Made by a program: the position numbers and the translations under genes. 64,000 nt of DNA from assembly GCF_013410545.1 (NCBI RefSeq), contig NZ_JACCFV010000001.1:3410001-3474000 (forward strand), given 5' to 3'. Position 1 is the stretch's first letter. Every line of letters begins with the position of its first letter. The stretch comes from Pseudoclavibacter chungangensis. GTDB lineage: Bacteria; Actinomycetota; Actinomycetes; Actinomycetales; Microbacteriaceae. The notes beneath the pieces were generated by a model, which made no database searches, had not been told where the DNA came from, and saw only the letters and a program-made list of their open reading frames with translations. Of the stretch, positions 1-7,444 are shown piece after piece.

Positions 1-828
1 CGCGTCGTCGGGCAGCACGAGCGTGTCCCGCACGTGCACGATGCCCGAGATGCGCTCGCCGTCGTGCACGAGGATGCGCAGGTGCGTCGATTCGCGTGAG
101 GCACGCTGCACGTCCGCGACGGTCGCCGAGGCCGACACCTGCACGGGGACGGAACCCGCGGGCACGAGGTCCGCCACCGTGAGGCGTTCGAGCTGCAGCG
201 CACCTTTCAACTGCGCCGTGAAGCGCACGTCGAGCGCCCCCACGTTCGCCGAGTGCTCGACGAGGTGCCGCAGGTCGTCGGTCGTCTGGCCCGTCGCGAC
301 CTCGTTGCGCGGCGTGACGCCCACGAGACGCAGGCACCAGTTCGCCGCCTTGTTGAGCGCGAGAAGCAGCGGCCTCGTGAACCACATGAAGATGCGCATC
401 GGCACGGCGAGCAGCGTCGCCGAGCTCTCGGGATTCGCGATCGCCCACGACTTCGGCGCCATCTCGCCGACGACGAGGTGCAGGAACGTCACGACGAACA
501 GCGCGAGCACGAACGACACGACGTCGGCCGGTACGGTCGGCACCCCCATCGCCTCGAGCGGCAGGAGCAGCCAGTGGTGCACGGCGGGCTTCGTGATCGC
601 GCCGAGCGCGAGCGTGCACGCCGTGATGCCGAGCTGGGATCCCGCGAGCAGCACGGTCAGCTCGGCGGAGCTGCGCAGTGCGGCACGCGCCGCACGGCTC
701 GTGGCCGCGGCCTCCTCCAAGCGGTGACGCTTCGCCGCGAGCAGCGCGAACTCGACGGCGACGAAGAACGCGCTCAGCACGATGAGCAGGGCCGTGATCG
801 GCAGCACGATGATCGGATCGTAGGTCAC
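1..828 (-). CDS. CNNM/CBS domain membrane protein (HlyC/CorC family), 3' end beyond window
   Basis: Read on the minus strand from a GTG at 828 that overlaps the TGA stop of the upstream homologue in the GTGA arrangement. The N-terminus begins VTYDPIIVLPITALLIVLSA, a first membrane segment, followed by further hydrophobic stretches typical of the CNNM (DUF21) domain, including the conserved SQLGITACTLALG and GEMAPKSWAI signatures. The reading frame then enters a CBS domain near the window edge (RISGIVHVRDT) and runs off at base 1. The family comprises inner-membrane proteins linked to divalent-cation (Mg/Co) efflux or homeostasis. It forms a tandem pair with the next gene and is presumably co-translated with it. 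The C-terminal part cannot be judged. Confidence 0.85.
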   Translation of the reverse strand, partial: MTYDPIIVLPITALLIVLSAFFVAVEFALLAAKRHRLEEAAATSRAARAALRSSAELTVLLAGSQLGITACTLALGAITKPAVHHWLLLPLEAMGVPTVPADVVSFVLALFVVTFLHLVVGEMAPKSWAIANPESSATLLAVPMRIFMWFTRPLLLALNKAANWCLRLVGVTPRNEVATGQTTDDLRHLVEHSANVGALDVRFTAQLKGALQLERLTVADLVPAGSVPVQVSASATVADVQRASRESTHLRILVHDGERISGIVHVRDTLVLPDDA

Positions 829-2264
829 GCGCGTTCCTCCGTCGGTGCCGCCACGGGATAGGGCTCGGCCTCGTCGCGCGCGTTCTCGGCGCCGTCCGTG
901 TCCTCGTCGTCCTCGTCGCGCGTCTCGATGTGCACCCGCACGAGCGCGGGCACGTGCCGGTCGACCTCGAGCACCCGAAGGGTCATGACGCGCTCGACCG
1001 GATCACCCGGCTCGGCGAGATCGGCCGGGTCGAGCGGCAGCGCGACCTCGACCTCCTGCCCCGTCGTCGGCAGGTCACCGATCTCGGCGATCGCGAGGCC
1101 CGCGAGCGTCTCGTAGTCACCGCGCGGCAGGTCGTACCCGAGCACCCGCTCGGCCTCGTCGAGGTGCAGCGTGCCGGGGATGTTCCAGTCCCCGTCCGGC
1201 TGCTGCACGGGCACGAGCTCGCCGTCCGGGTCGTGCTCGTCGCGCAACTCGCCGACGAGCTCCTCAGCGAGGTCCTCGAGCGTGAGGACGCCCGCGAACC
1301 CGCCGTACTCGTCGACGACGCACGCGAGCTCGGCACCCTTCTCGCGCAATCGCGCGAGCGCGTCCGGCAACGCCGTCGTCGCGGCGAGGAACACGGCGGG
1401 CCGCATGATCTCCGTAACGGGGCGATCCTGCGCCTCGGGCGGCGTGCCGAGCACGTCGAGCAACTGGACGACGCCGGTCACGTCACCCTGCTCGTCGAGG
1501 ATCGGGTACCTGGTGTGGCCCGTGCTCATGAGCTCGCGAACCGTCGCGACGCTCGTCGTCCCGGGCACCGTGTCGACGTGCGGAGCGGGGATCATCGCGT
1601 GCTCGGCGTCGTGCTCGGGGAAGTCGATGATGCGGTCGAGCAGCACCGAGAGATCGGCCGGGAGCGTGCCCGTCACCTGCGAGTCGGCGACGATGTGCTC
1701 GAGGTCGAGGCGGCTCGCCGCGTGCTCGACGTCATGCACGGGCTCGATCCGCACGGTGCGCAGCAGGAGGTTCGAGGCACGGTCGAAGACCGCGATGAGC
1801 CATCCGAAGCACGCGAGGTAGATGTTCGTGGAGCGCGCGAGCCACAGCGCGACGCCCTCGGGACGTGCGATCGCGAGGTTCTTCGGGAACAGCTCGCCGA
1901 ACAGCATCTGCACGATCGTCGAGAAGACGAGCGCGATGACCGTCCCGATCGCGATGCCGACGCCGGCGGGCAGGACGTCGCCGGTGGCCTCACCGATCGC
2001 CTCGCCGATGAGCGGTTCGGCGACGAAACCGACCAGCAGCCCCGTGATCGTGATGCCCAGCTGGGCGCCCGAGAGCATGAAGGACGTGCGGTTCGTCACC
2101 TTGAGGGCACGCTTCGCGGCCGCGTCACCAGCGGCGGCGCGGGCGTTGAGCCGCGAGCGATCGACCGCCATGTAGGCGAACTCCTGCGCGACGAAATAAC
2201 CGGTGAGAGCGGTGATGACGAGCACCACGACGACACCGATGAGGAGCGAGACGATCCAGGACAC
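825..2264 (-). CDS. CNNM/CBS/CorC_HlyC domain membrane protein
   Basis: A 479-residue protein of the hemolysin C/CorC family. Residues about 1-190 hold the CNNM transmembrane domain (segments near 5-27, 60-85 and 95-125, with the LSGAQLGITITGLLVGF and LFGELFPKNLAIARPEGV signatures). Residues about 215-340 hold two CBS domains, and the C-terminal region (about 355-450) matches the CorC_HlyC transporter-associated domain (LAGLAIAEIGDLPTTG). An acidic tail ends the protein. The length is normal for the family. The name hemolysin is historical; the expected role is membrane cation homeostasis. The stop overlaps the start of the downstream paralogue by 4 nt, so the pair is one operon. Confidence 0.9.
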   Translation of the reverse strand: MSWIVSLLIGVVVVLVITALTGYFVAQEFAYMAVDRSRLNARAAAGDAAAKRALKVTNRTSFMLSGAQLGITITGLLVGFVAEPLIGEAIGEATGDVLPAGVGIAIGTVIALVFSTIVQMLFGELFPKNLAIARPEGVALWLARSTNIYLACFGWLIAVFDRASNLLLRTVRIEPVHDVEHAASRLDLEHIVADSQVTGTLPADLSVLLDRIIDFPEHDAEHAMIPAPHVDTVPGTTSVATVRELMSTGHTRYPILDEQGDVTGVVQLLDVLGTPPEAQDRPVTEIMRPAVFLAATTALPDALARLREKGAELACVVDEYGGFAGVLTLEDLAEELVGELRDEHDPDGELVPVQQPDGDWNIPGTLHLDEAERVLGYDLPRGDYETLAGLAIAEIGDLPTTGQEVEVALPLDPADLAEPGDPVERVMTLRVLEVDRHVPALVRVHIETRDEDDEDTDGAENARDEAEPYPVAAPTEERA

Positions 2265-2418
2265 TTACTTCCCCCTCTCCGAGCGCGATGCGGACGGAGG
2301 GGGGTCGGTACTTCCAGGTGCCATGTGCGGCGGTCACCCTTTCAGGAGCTCGGGGTATGGAATGGAACGGAACTCTACCGGAAACGGGTGACGCGGCGAC
2401 CCCGAATCCGCTTCGGGC

Positions 2419-3246
2419 TCAGGAGCGATCGACGTCGGGGGTGGCTGCCGCACCTCCGCCGTCGCCGGGCGTCGTCTCGGGCCGCTTGTCGAGCGAGGGG
2501 CCGGAGGCCGTTGCGCCGCGATCGGTGAGCTGCATCGCGACGCGCTCCTCGAGCCGCTCGACCGCGCCGTCGGAGAGCACGATGAGCCCTTCGAGCTCCT
2601 GACGCGCGCGACGGTAGGCGAGGTTGCGCTCGGCTCGCGTCGCGCTCTGATCGAGCGCGACCTGCAGCAACTGCCGGGCGGTGTCGAGTCGCCGCCGCTC
2701 GGCGGGCGTGAACGCGGCGTCACGAAGTCGGCGGGCCTCCTGCTCCGCCGTCTCGAACGCGATCGCGAAGTCGTGCACCGCGTCGCGGTAGGCCTCGAAG
2801 TCGGCGTCGTCCATGCGCACCTGCGCCGAGTCGGGGCGCAGCTCGTCGGCGCGCCGCTTCGCCCGGTGGAACGCGGAGGTGAGCGGTTGGCGCACATCGG
2901 TCATGGCGGGGAACGCGATGACCTTCGCGACGTCGAGCTCGTAGTCGAGCCATCGCCGCGTGATCTCGTCGTGCTCGGCGAACAGGCGCGTGAGCCGCTG
3001 CGCGCGCGTCGCGTTCGACGCGCGAGCCGGCGCCGCGGGCGGTGCTGCCGCCGCGGCCGGTGCAGCGGCGGCGATCTGCTGTCCCTGGGGCTGTGCGGCC
3101 AGGCCACGCTTCGCGGCGAGCAGTTCGAGCCGGCGGCGGTGACGCGCGTCGGCACCGCGGTTCCACGCCTTGAGGGCGCCACCCGCCATGCCTGCGAGGG
3201 GGAACACGAGCCACCAGAAGCCCCCCACGACGTGCCAGAACTCCAT
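2419..3246 (-). CDS. membrane-anchored coiled-coil protein of unknown function
   Basis: A 275-residue protein beginning MEFWHVVGGFWWLVFPLAG, a single N-terminal transmembrane anchor, then a basic segment (ARHRRRLELLAAKRG), an Ala/Pro linker (about 57-77), and a long charged helical region rich in Arg/Glu (about 80-250) likely to form coiled coil. No enzymatic motif is visible. Similar anchor-plus-helical proteins are common in Microbacteriaceae and are usually annotated hypothetical. It lies 154 bp upstream of the CNNM pair on the same strand and could be in the same transcription unit, but nothing in the sequence ties the functions together. Confidence 0.75.
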   Translation of the reverse strand: MEFWHVVGGFWWLVFPLAGMAGGALKAWNRGADARHRRRLELLAAKRGLAAQPQGQQIAAAAPAAAAAPPAAPARASNATRAQRLTRLFAEHDEITRRWLDYELDVAKVIAFPAMTDVRQPLTSAFHRAKRRADELRPDSAQVRMDDADFEAYRDAVHDFAIAFETAEQEARRLRDAAFTPAERRRLDTARQLLQVALDQSATRAERNLAYRRARQELEGLIVLSDGAVERLEERVAMQLTDRGATASGPSLDKRPETTPGDGGGAAATPDVDRS

Positions 3247-3274
3247 GCGGTCAGCCTAGGCGGCGAAATCGGGC

Positions 3275-3309
3275 CGCGCCCGACGGTTCGGTGCGAACCG
3301 TCGGGCGCG
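3275..3309 (-). terminator. intrinsic-type hairpin after the iron-binding lipoprotein gene
   Basis: A perfect 16-bp stem (CGCGCCCGACGGTTCG and its complement) with a GTG loop sits 15 bp past the stop of the minus-strand binding-protein gene. There is no clear U tract, as is common for actinobacterial terminators. Confidence 0.65.
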
Positions 3310-3323
3310 TCCAGTGGCCGCGA

Positions 3324-4367
3324 TCAGCCGAGCGCCTCGACACCGAACTCGGCGAGGCGGTCAACGGCCCACGGCACGCTCAGGTCGCTCTGGACTCCGA
3401 GTGCCCACGCGAACGCGTTCAGGCCGGTCTCGGGGTCGGCCTCGTCGATCACGGCGCGACCGTCGGCGATCGCGGGCACCTGCTGCACGAGCGGGGCGTC
3501 GAGGAAGTAGCTCACGTCGTCCTTCCCCACGGTGTTGATGAGCAGGAAGTCCGCGTCGATGCGCGACACGAGCTCGTCGCTCACGGTGCCGTCGGCGGGG
3601 TCGAACTGCGAGGCGGCCTCGGGGAGGACGAAGCCGAGCGACTCGAAGAGCGCAGCCATGTCGGTTCCCGGCATGCTGCCGTACTCGGCGCCGTACTCGG
3701 GGCCGTACACGGTGACCTGCGCCGCGGTGCGTCCCTCGAACTGCGGGTGCGGGGCCTTCGCCGCCGCGACGCGCTCCTCGGCCGCCCGCACGAGCGAATC
3801 GGCCGAGGCCGACAGATCGAGCGGCTCGCCGACCGCCCGCGTGAGCTCCTGCCAGCTGAGCGTCTCGATCGGCGCGTAGAGCACGGGCGCGATCGCGCTC
3901 AGCCGGTCGAAGTACTCCTGATCGAACGTGTCGTACGAGCCGAGCGACACGATGAGGTCAGGTGCGGACGCCGCGACCTGCTCGGCCGACACCTCGGATC
4001 CCTCGGAGGAGTCCCACAGCGTCTCGACCGAGGCGACGACGGCGGGATCGAGCCACGCGTTGCGTTCGAGCGTCGAGGGCGCGAACACGGGCGTCACGCC
4101 GAGCGCGATGAGGGCGTCAGAATCGTAGGTCGCCGCGGTCACGACCGCGACGCGCTCCGGGCGGTCCTCGAGCACCGTGTCACCGAACGGGCTCGGCAGT
4201 GTGAGCGGATACTGCGTCGCCCCCTCCGCCGCCGGCAGGGTCGATTCGGCACTCGTCTCGCTCGTGTCGCCGCCTGTCGAGCAGCCGACGAGCCCGAGCA
4301 GCGCGACCGCGCCCACCGCGAGCACGCGGAGGGTGGCGGTCATCCGGTTCGGGGCGTGGTGGAACAT
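3324..4367 (-). CDS. iron-siderophore ABC transporter substrate-binding lipoprotein (FecB/FepB-like)
   Basis: A 347-residue periplasmic-binding-type lipoprotein. The N-terminus has a signal peptide ending in the lipobox LLGLVGCS, followed by a Ser/Thr/Glu-rich linker. The mature part contains the features of the class III (FhuD/FepB/BtuF) fold: PERVAVVTAATYDSDALIALGV near the start, a Phe/Trp-rich central helix, and a C-terminal lobe. The expected role is capture of ferric siderophore outside the membrane for an ABC importer. No permease or ATPase genes are adjacent, so it is an orphan binding protein here. An IdeR/DtxR-like operator lies about 82 bp upstream of the ATG, which supports iron-repressed expression. 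Confidence 0.88.
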   Translation of the reverse strand: MFHHAPNRMTATLRVLAVGAVALLGLVGCSTGGDTSETSAESTLPAAEGATQYPLTLPSPFGDTVLEDRPERVAVVTAATYDSDALIALGVTPVFAPSTLERNAWLDPAVVASVETLWDSSEGSEVSAEQVAASAPDLIVSLGSYDTFDQEYFDRLSAIAPVLYAPIETLSWQELTRAVGEPLDLSASADSLVRAAEERVAAAKAPHPQFEGRTAAQVTVYGPEYGAEYGSMPGTDMAALFESLGFVLPEAASQFDPADGTVSDELVSRIDADFLLINTVGKDDVSYFLDAPLVQQVPAIADGRAVIDEADPETGLNAFAWALGVQSDLSVPWAVDRLAEFGVEALG

Positions 4368-4448
4368 GGCGGAGCCTTCCTCTCGGGGCCGCGCGCGGGC
4401 GTCTCGGCGCGCGAAGCGGCGGAGTCCGACCCCGCCGACCGCATTCCA

Positions 4449-4466
4449 GGTTAGGGTTGGCTAACC
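4449..4466. promoter_or_regulatory. DtxR/IdeR-type iron box
   Basis: The sequence GGTTAGGGTTGGCTAACC is a perfect 6-bp inverted repeat (GGTTAG-N6-CTAACC). It matches the DtxR/IdeR consensus TTAGGTTAGGCTAACCTAA at 14 of 19 positions from base 4451. It lies upstream of the siderophore-binding lipoprotein on the minus strand. Confidence 0.75.
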
Positions 4467-4475
4467 CGTTCGGAG

Positions 4476-4515
4476 TTCGCCGTTCCCGACACCGGATTCG
4501 CCGTTCCCGACACCG
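4476..4515. repeat. 19-bp direct repeat, two copies
   Basis: TTCGCCGTTCCCGACACCG occurs at 4476-4494 and again at 4497-4515, a 21-bp period, directly upstream of the AraC remnant. It may be a duplication scar or a binding-site pair; nothing else identifies it. Confidence 0.7.
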
Positions 4516-4542
4516 ATCGATCTCGCATTGGAGCAGGATGAC

Positions 4543-4680
4543 CGCGCCCTCACCGTCGTTCGCGGGGTTGCGTTCGGACGCGTGTTCCGAGCGCACTACG
4601 GCACGACACCGAGCGCGTTCGCGGCGAGCCACGAGACGCGCACGGACTTCACCTCGTCCCTCGACGCGGCGGCGAGCGAC
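4543..4680 (+). pseudogene. C-terminal remnant of an AraC-family regulator
   Basis: One plus-strand frame at 4567-4626 encodes VAFGRVFRAHYGTTPSAFAA, which fits the end of the AraC/XylS DNA-binding domain (consensus F-x-R-x-F-x-x-x-F/Y-G-x-T-P-S-x-F). The residues upstream in this frame do not resemble the rest of an AraC domain, and there is no room for the usual 250-300 residue protein. This is therefore read as the tail of a deleted regulator gene. The position next to a siderophore-binding protein is typical for iron-related AraC regulators. Downstream the frame runs into low-complexity Val-Gly-Ala repeats. Confidence 0.5.
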
Positions 4681-4704
4681 CCGACGCTCGCACCCGTCGC
4701 GCCG

Positions 4705-4812
4705 GTCGGCGCGGTCGGCGCGGTCGGCGCGGTCGGCGCGGTCGGCGCGGTCGGCGCGGTCGGCGCGGTCGGCGCGGTCAACGCGGTTGACGCGGTCGGC
4801 GCGGTCGGCGAC
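4705..4812. repeat. 9-bp tandem repeat array (GTCGGCGCG), about 12 units
   Basis: Units run continuously from 4705. The first eight are identical, units 9 and 10 are degenerate (GTCAACGCG, GTTGACGCG), then the consensus returns. The period is a multiple of three so no frame is disrupted; on the plus strand it would encode Val-Gly-Ala, on the minus strand repeated Ala-Pro-Thr or Ala-Asp-Arg. It lies just after the AraC remnant, between genes. Confidence 0.9.
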
Positions 4813-4981
4813 GCGGAACCCGCCAACGTTCCCACGACGGACGACGGGCCCGACCCCCGCATACACCCCGACCGAAGCGACCGGGCCAACCGCACCCACC
4901 GAACCGACCGGCAGACCCACCGGCACCGCCTCGAGAAGCGCATCGCCTGAGCGACAGCTCCACGCGACTGCCCCCGACACC

Positions 4982-5038
4982 ATCCAGCCGGGTTGTTGCT
5001 ACCGAGCCCGGGGCCGGGTAGCAACAACCCGGCTGGAT
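4982..5038. repeat. long palindromic repeat, copy 1
   Basis: Perfect 22-bp inverted arms at 4982-5003 and 5017-5038 (core GCCGGGTTGTTGCTACC) around a GC-rich centre. The same core arms recur at 37852-37910. The element lies between a leftward gene (3324-4367) and a rightward gene (5162-5860), so it is in a divergent intergenic region rather than behind a gene end. Confidence 0.9.
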
Positions 5039-5161
5039 TGGCGGGCACATCCCGCGCTCATCCCGTGCTCGTCCCGCGGTTCATCGCACCATTCCGTCTC
5101 GTCCCGGTGCCGAGCAGAGACCGCGGTACCGGGTGACGGGCGAACGTCGTATGTTCGGAGC

Positions 5162-5860
5162 ATGCCCGTGAGCCCCGACAGTCGACGTCGTCTCTCCGAG
5201 CGCGTCGCCGACGATCTCCAGCTCGAGATCGTTCGCGACGGGTTCCGCGCCGGCACGCGGCTTCCGACCGAACCGGTACTCATGGAGCGCTTCTCGGTGA
5301 GTCGCACCGTCATCCGTGAGGCCGCCCAACTGCTGCTGCAGCGGGGACTCGTGACCGTGTCACCCGGCCGCGGCATGCTCGTGGCCGAGTACGACGGCGC
5401 TCAGATCGCCGAACAGTTCGAGCTGCTCATGCAGGCGAGCGGCGGCAGCTCCGCACAACTCGTCGCCGTCCGGACGGCGCTCCTCGTGGAGGCGGCGACC
5501 GAGGCCGCGCGCAATGCCACCGGGCAGGCCATCGGCGCGCTCGACGCCGCCCTCGCAGAGCGTCGCGCGGCGATCGACGAGGGTGCCGTCGACGATCGTG
5601 CGATGTTCGAGTCGGAGCTGCGCTTCCTGGATCTCGTCGTCGACGCGAGCGGCAACCTCGTCCTCCGGATCATGACCACGCCGCTCACGACGTTCGTGCG
5701 CAGGCACGCGCCGCAGCGTCCTCGCGCCGCGCCCGACACCGAGCTCACGCTTCGCGAGCACGGCGCACTCCTCGACGCGCTGCGTCGCCGGGACACCTAT
5801 GACGCCAGGCGTGCGGCCGCCGTCCACCTCGCCCGCGTGTTCGACCACCTGCAGGCCTGA
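5162..5860 (+). CDS. GntR-family transcriptional regulator (FadR-type)
   Basis: The ATG at 5162 gives a 232-residue protein. Residues about 7-75 form the GntR winged helix-turn-helix: LSERVADDLQLEIVRDGFRA, then GTRLPTEPVLMERFSVSRTV, then REAAQLLLQRGLVTVSPGRG. The remaining C-terminal 140 residues are helical and fit an FCD effector domain (ELRFLDLVVDASGN; HGALLDALRRRD), as in FadR-type regulators of sugar-acid or organic-acid genes. The frame is open further upstream but the added sequence would be the repeat and palindrome region. The flanking genes give no clue to the ligand. Confidence 0.85.
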   Translation: MPVSPDSRRRLSERVADDLQLEIVRDGFRAGTRLPTEPVLMERFSVSRTVIREAAQLLLQRGLVTVSPGRGMLVAEYDGAQIAEQFELLMQASGGSSAQLVAVRTALLVEAATEAARNATGQAIGALDAALAERRAAIDEGAVDDRAMFESELRFLDLVVDASGNLVLRIMTTPLTTFVRRHAPQRPRAAPDTELTLREHGALLDALRRRDTYDARRAAAVHLARVFDHLQA

Positions 5861-6017
5861 CCGAACCCGAGGGTGATCGCACCTCGTCAGGGGTGGATCA
5901 CGGCCCACTGCCTCCCTCGCTCCACCCGCGCACGAACACCGCCCGGTCGACGCCCCCAGCAGATCACCCGGAACACGGGGCTGCCCGCCACGCGCACCCC
6001 GCCGTTATCGTCACGCC

Positions 6018-6542
6018 ATGTCTCTCGCCCGCTCGACAGCGACCGTCGCCTCGATCACCCTGCTCGCACTCGGACTCACGGCCTGCCACGGCTCCCGGTC
6101 CCCGGAGGACACGGAATCGACCGTCGGGATCTCGAGCGTCGCGCCGCTGGCCACGGAGCCTGCCCAGGCCGACCCCGTCGAATCGTCCGAGGGCTCCGAA
6201 ACCTCCGCAGGGATTCCCGAGATGGCGCGGGTGCAGACGGACACCGATCTCATTCCCTCGCACATCATGTTCCCCACCGCGCCGGACATCACGGCGGACG
6301 ATTCACGCCTCGTCGGCGTCGATTCGGCCGGGAACTCGTGGTACGTCGCGCAACACGAGCTCGGCGGCACGTTCTGCCTCGTGCTCGGCGCCGTGGCCTC
6401 CGGCGCGTGGGTCGTCAGTTGCGGTGCGGCACCCGCCGTCACCGCCACGGACGGCACGGTCACCGGTACCTACGACCTGGACGACACCGGCGGCCGCAGG
6501 GGCGAACGTCTCGGCGAACACCTCACGGTCACGGGACTCTGA
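6018..6542 (+). CDS. small lipoprotein of unknown function
   Basis: A 174-residue secreted lipoprotein. The N-terminus (MSLARSTATVASITLLALG) is a signal peptide ending in the lipobox LGLTAC with Cys at about residue 23. An acidic Ser/Glu-rich linker follows (about 25-70), then a compact domain (about 85-170) containing SRLVGVDSAGNSWYVAQHEL and GGTFCLVLGA. The domain has a conserved-looking Cys pair but no recognised enzymatic motif. Similar lipoproteins are common in Microbacteriaceae. It stands alone, 157 bp after the GntR gene. Confidence 0.75.
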   Translation: MSLARSTATVASITLLALGLTACHGSRSPEDTESTVGISSVAPLATEPAQADPVESSEGSETSAGIPEMARVQTDTDLIPSHIMFPTAPDITADDSRLVGVDSAGNSWYVAQHELGGTFCLVLGAVASGAWVVSCGAAPAVTATDGTVTGTYDLDDTGGRRGERLGEHLTVTGL

Positions 6543-6620
6543 CGCTCGTCGCCGCGCGGCGTGCGCGCCACGGTCGAGTCGGTGCAGGCCGAGTGGGGGT
6601 ACGTCGTGCGCACGTGCACG

Positions 6621-6655
6621 CACCGAGCACCGAGCACCGAGCACCGAGCACCGAG
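6621..6655. repeat. 7-bp tandem repeat CACCGAG, five units
   Basis: Five exact CACCGAG units run from 6621 to 6655 in the convergent intergenic region between the lipoprotein gene and the acetyltransferase gene. No function is evident. Confidence 0.85.
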
Positions 6656-6750
6656 CCGATCGGCCGGGATCCTGCGGCGACAGCCCTCGTCTCGCTCGGA
6701 CCGGCCGGTGAATGCGCCCACGGTCCGCCGGGCACGTCGAGGGCGAGGCC

Positions 6751-7227
6751 TCAGTCGTCCGCGATGAGCCGCTTCCCGAGCACGAGGACGTCCGATTCCT
6801 CGTAGCCGAGCTCGGCATAGAGCGACGCGACGTCGCGGTTCTCGCGGCGCACCATGAGCTGCACCTTCGGGCACCCGAGCGCCTCGAGTCGGCGCTCGGC
6901 CGCGGCGACGAGCTCGCGCCCGATGCCACGGCCCCGGAGTTCGGGCGTGACCGCGAGGTAGTAGAGCCAGCCGCGATGACCATCGGTGCCGGCCATCACC
7001 GAGCCGATCACCGTGTCCCGCCGGGTGCGTGCGCGGCCCGCACTCGGCGGCGCGTCGTCCCCGTCAGTCCGTTCGATTGCGACGAGGAACAGCTCGGGCT
7101 GCACGTCGAGCTTCCGCGCGATGTCGCGCCGCGGGTCGTTCCAGGGGCGCACGAGTCCGGACTCGGTCCAGAGGTCGACGACCGCGTCCGCGTCGTCGGG
7201 CCGGAACGCACGCACCTCGATCGTCAT
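6751..7227 (-). CDS. GNAT-family N-acetyltransferase (YpeA-like)
   Basis: A 158-residue single-domain GNAT protein. MTIEVRAFRPDDADAVVDLW is the typical beta1-alpha1 start. The acetyl-CoA binding motif A is LAVTPELRGRGIGRELVAAA (Q/R-x-x-G-x-G/A form), followed by ERRLEALGCPKVQLMVRREN and the C-terminal LYAELGYEESDV. The layout and length match the YpeA subfamily of acetyltransferases, whose substrate is not known. The gene converges on the lipoprotein gene and is upstream-adjacent to the MATE exporter on the other strand. Confidence 0.88.
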   Translation of the reverse strand: MTIEVRAFRPDDADAVVDLWTESGLVRPWNDPRRDIARKLDVQPELFLVAIERTDGDDAPPSAGRARTRRDTVIGSVMAGTDGHRGWLYYLAVTPELRGRGIGRELVAAAERRLEALGCPKVQLMVRRENRDVASLYAELGYEESDVLVLGKRLIADD

Positions 7228-7319
7228 GCCGTCATCCGATCACACCGCGGGCGATCGCGGGGACGACTCGTCCGTCGGCCACCGCGTCGGACATAGGGGG
7301 TGGGTGCACACCCCGGCAT

Positions 7320-7415
7320 TCATGCGTTCGCGTACGCGTGCCCGCGGCAGGTCGCGCACACGGAACTCGGGCACTCGAACTCACCGGCCCCGGACTCCGC
7401 GCACACGAGCGACAC
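7320..7415 (-). CDS. possible 31-residue cysteine-rich peptide
   Basis: A minus-strand frame from a GTG at 7415 to a TGA at 7320 encodes a short peptide with four Cys (VCAESGAGEFECPSS, then VCATCRGHAYANA), resembling half a zinc ribbon with a CxxC-x2-H end. A GAGG lies too close to the GTG for a good ribosome site; the next GTG has better spacing. The composition differs from surrounding shadow frames, but the evidence is thin. Confidence 0.25.
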   Translation of the reverse strand: MSLVCAESGAGEFECPSSVCATCRGHAYANA

Positions 7416-7444
7416 CGCCTCGTGCTTCGCGAGAGGATGGTGCG

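Noticed and set aside
23..861. Long plus-strand open frames over the CNNM genes
   Set aside because: They lie opposite the clearly coding minus strand and have Arg/Ser/Thr-rich composition typical of high-GC antisense frames.
930..2528. A 532-residue plus-strand frame
   Set aside because: It is antisense to the CNNM/CBS gene and consists of His/Arg/Asp-rich sequence with no motifs.
4457..5161. N-terminal extension of the GntR gene through the repeat array
   Set aside because: The added residues translate the palindrome and tandem repeat; the ATG at 5162 gives a normal GntR length.
6621..6655. CRISPR-like array from the CACCGAG repeats
   Set aside because: Units are 7 bp and directly tandem without spacers.
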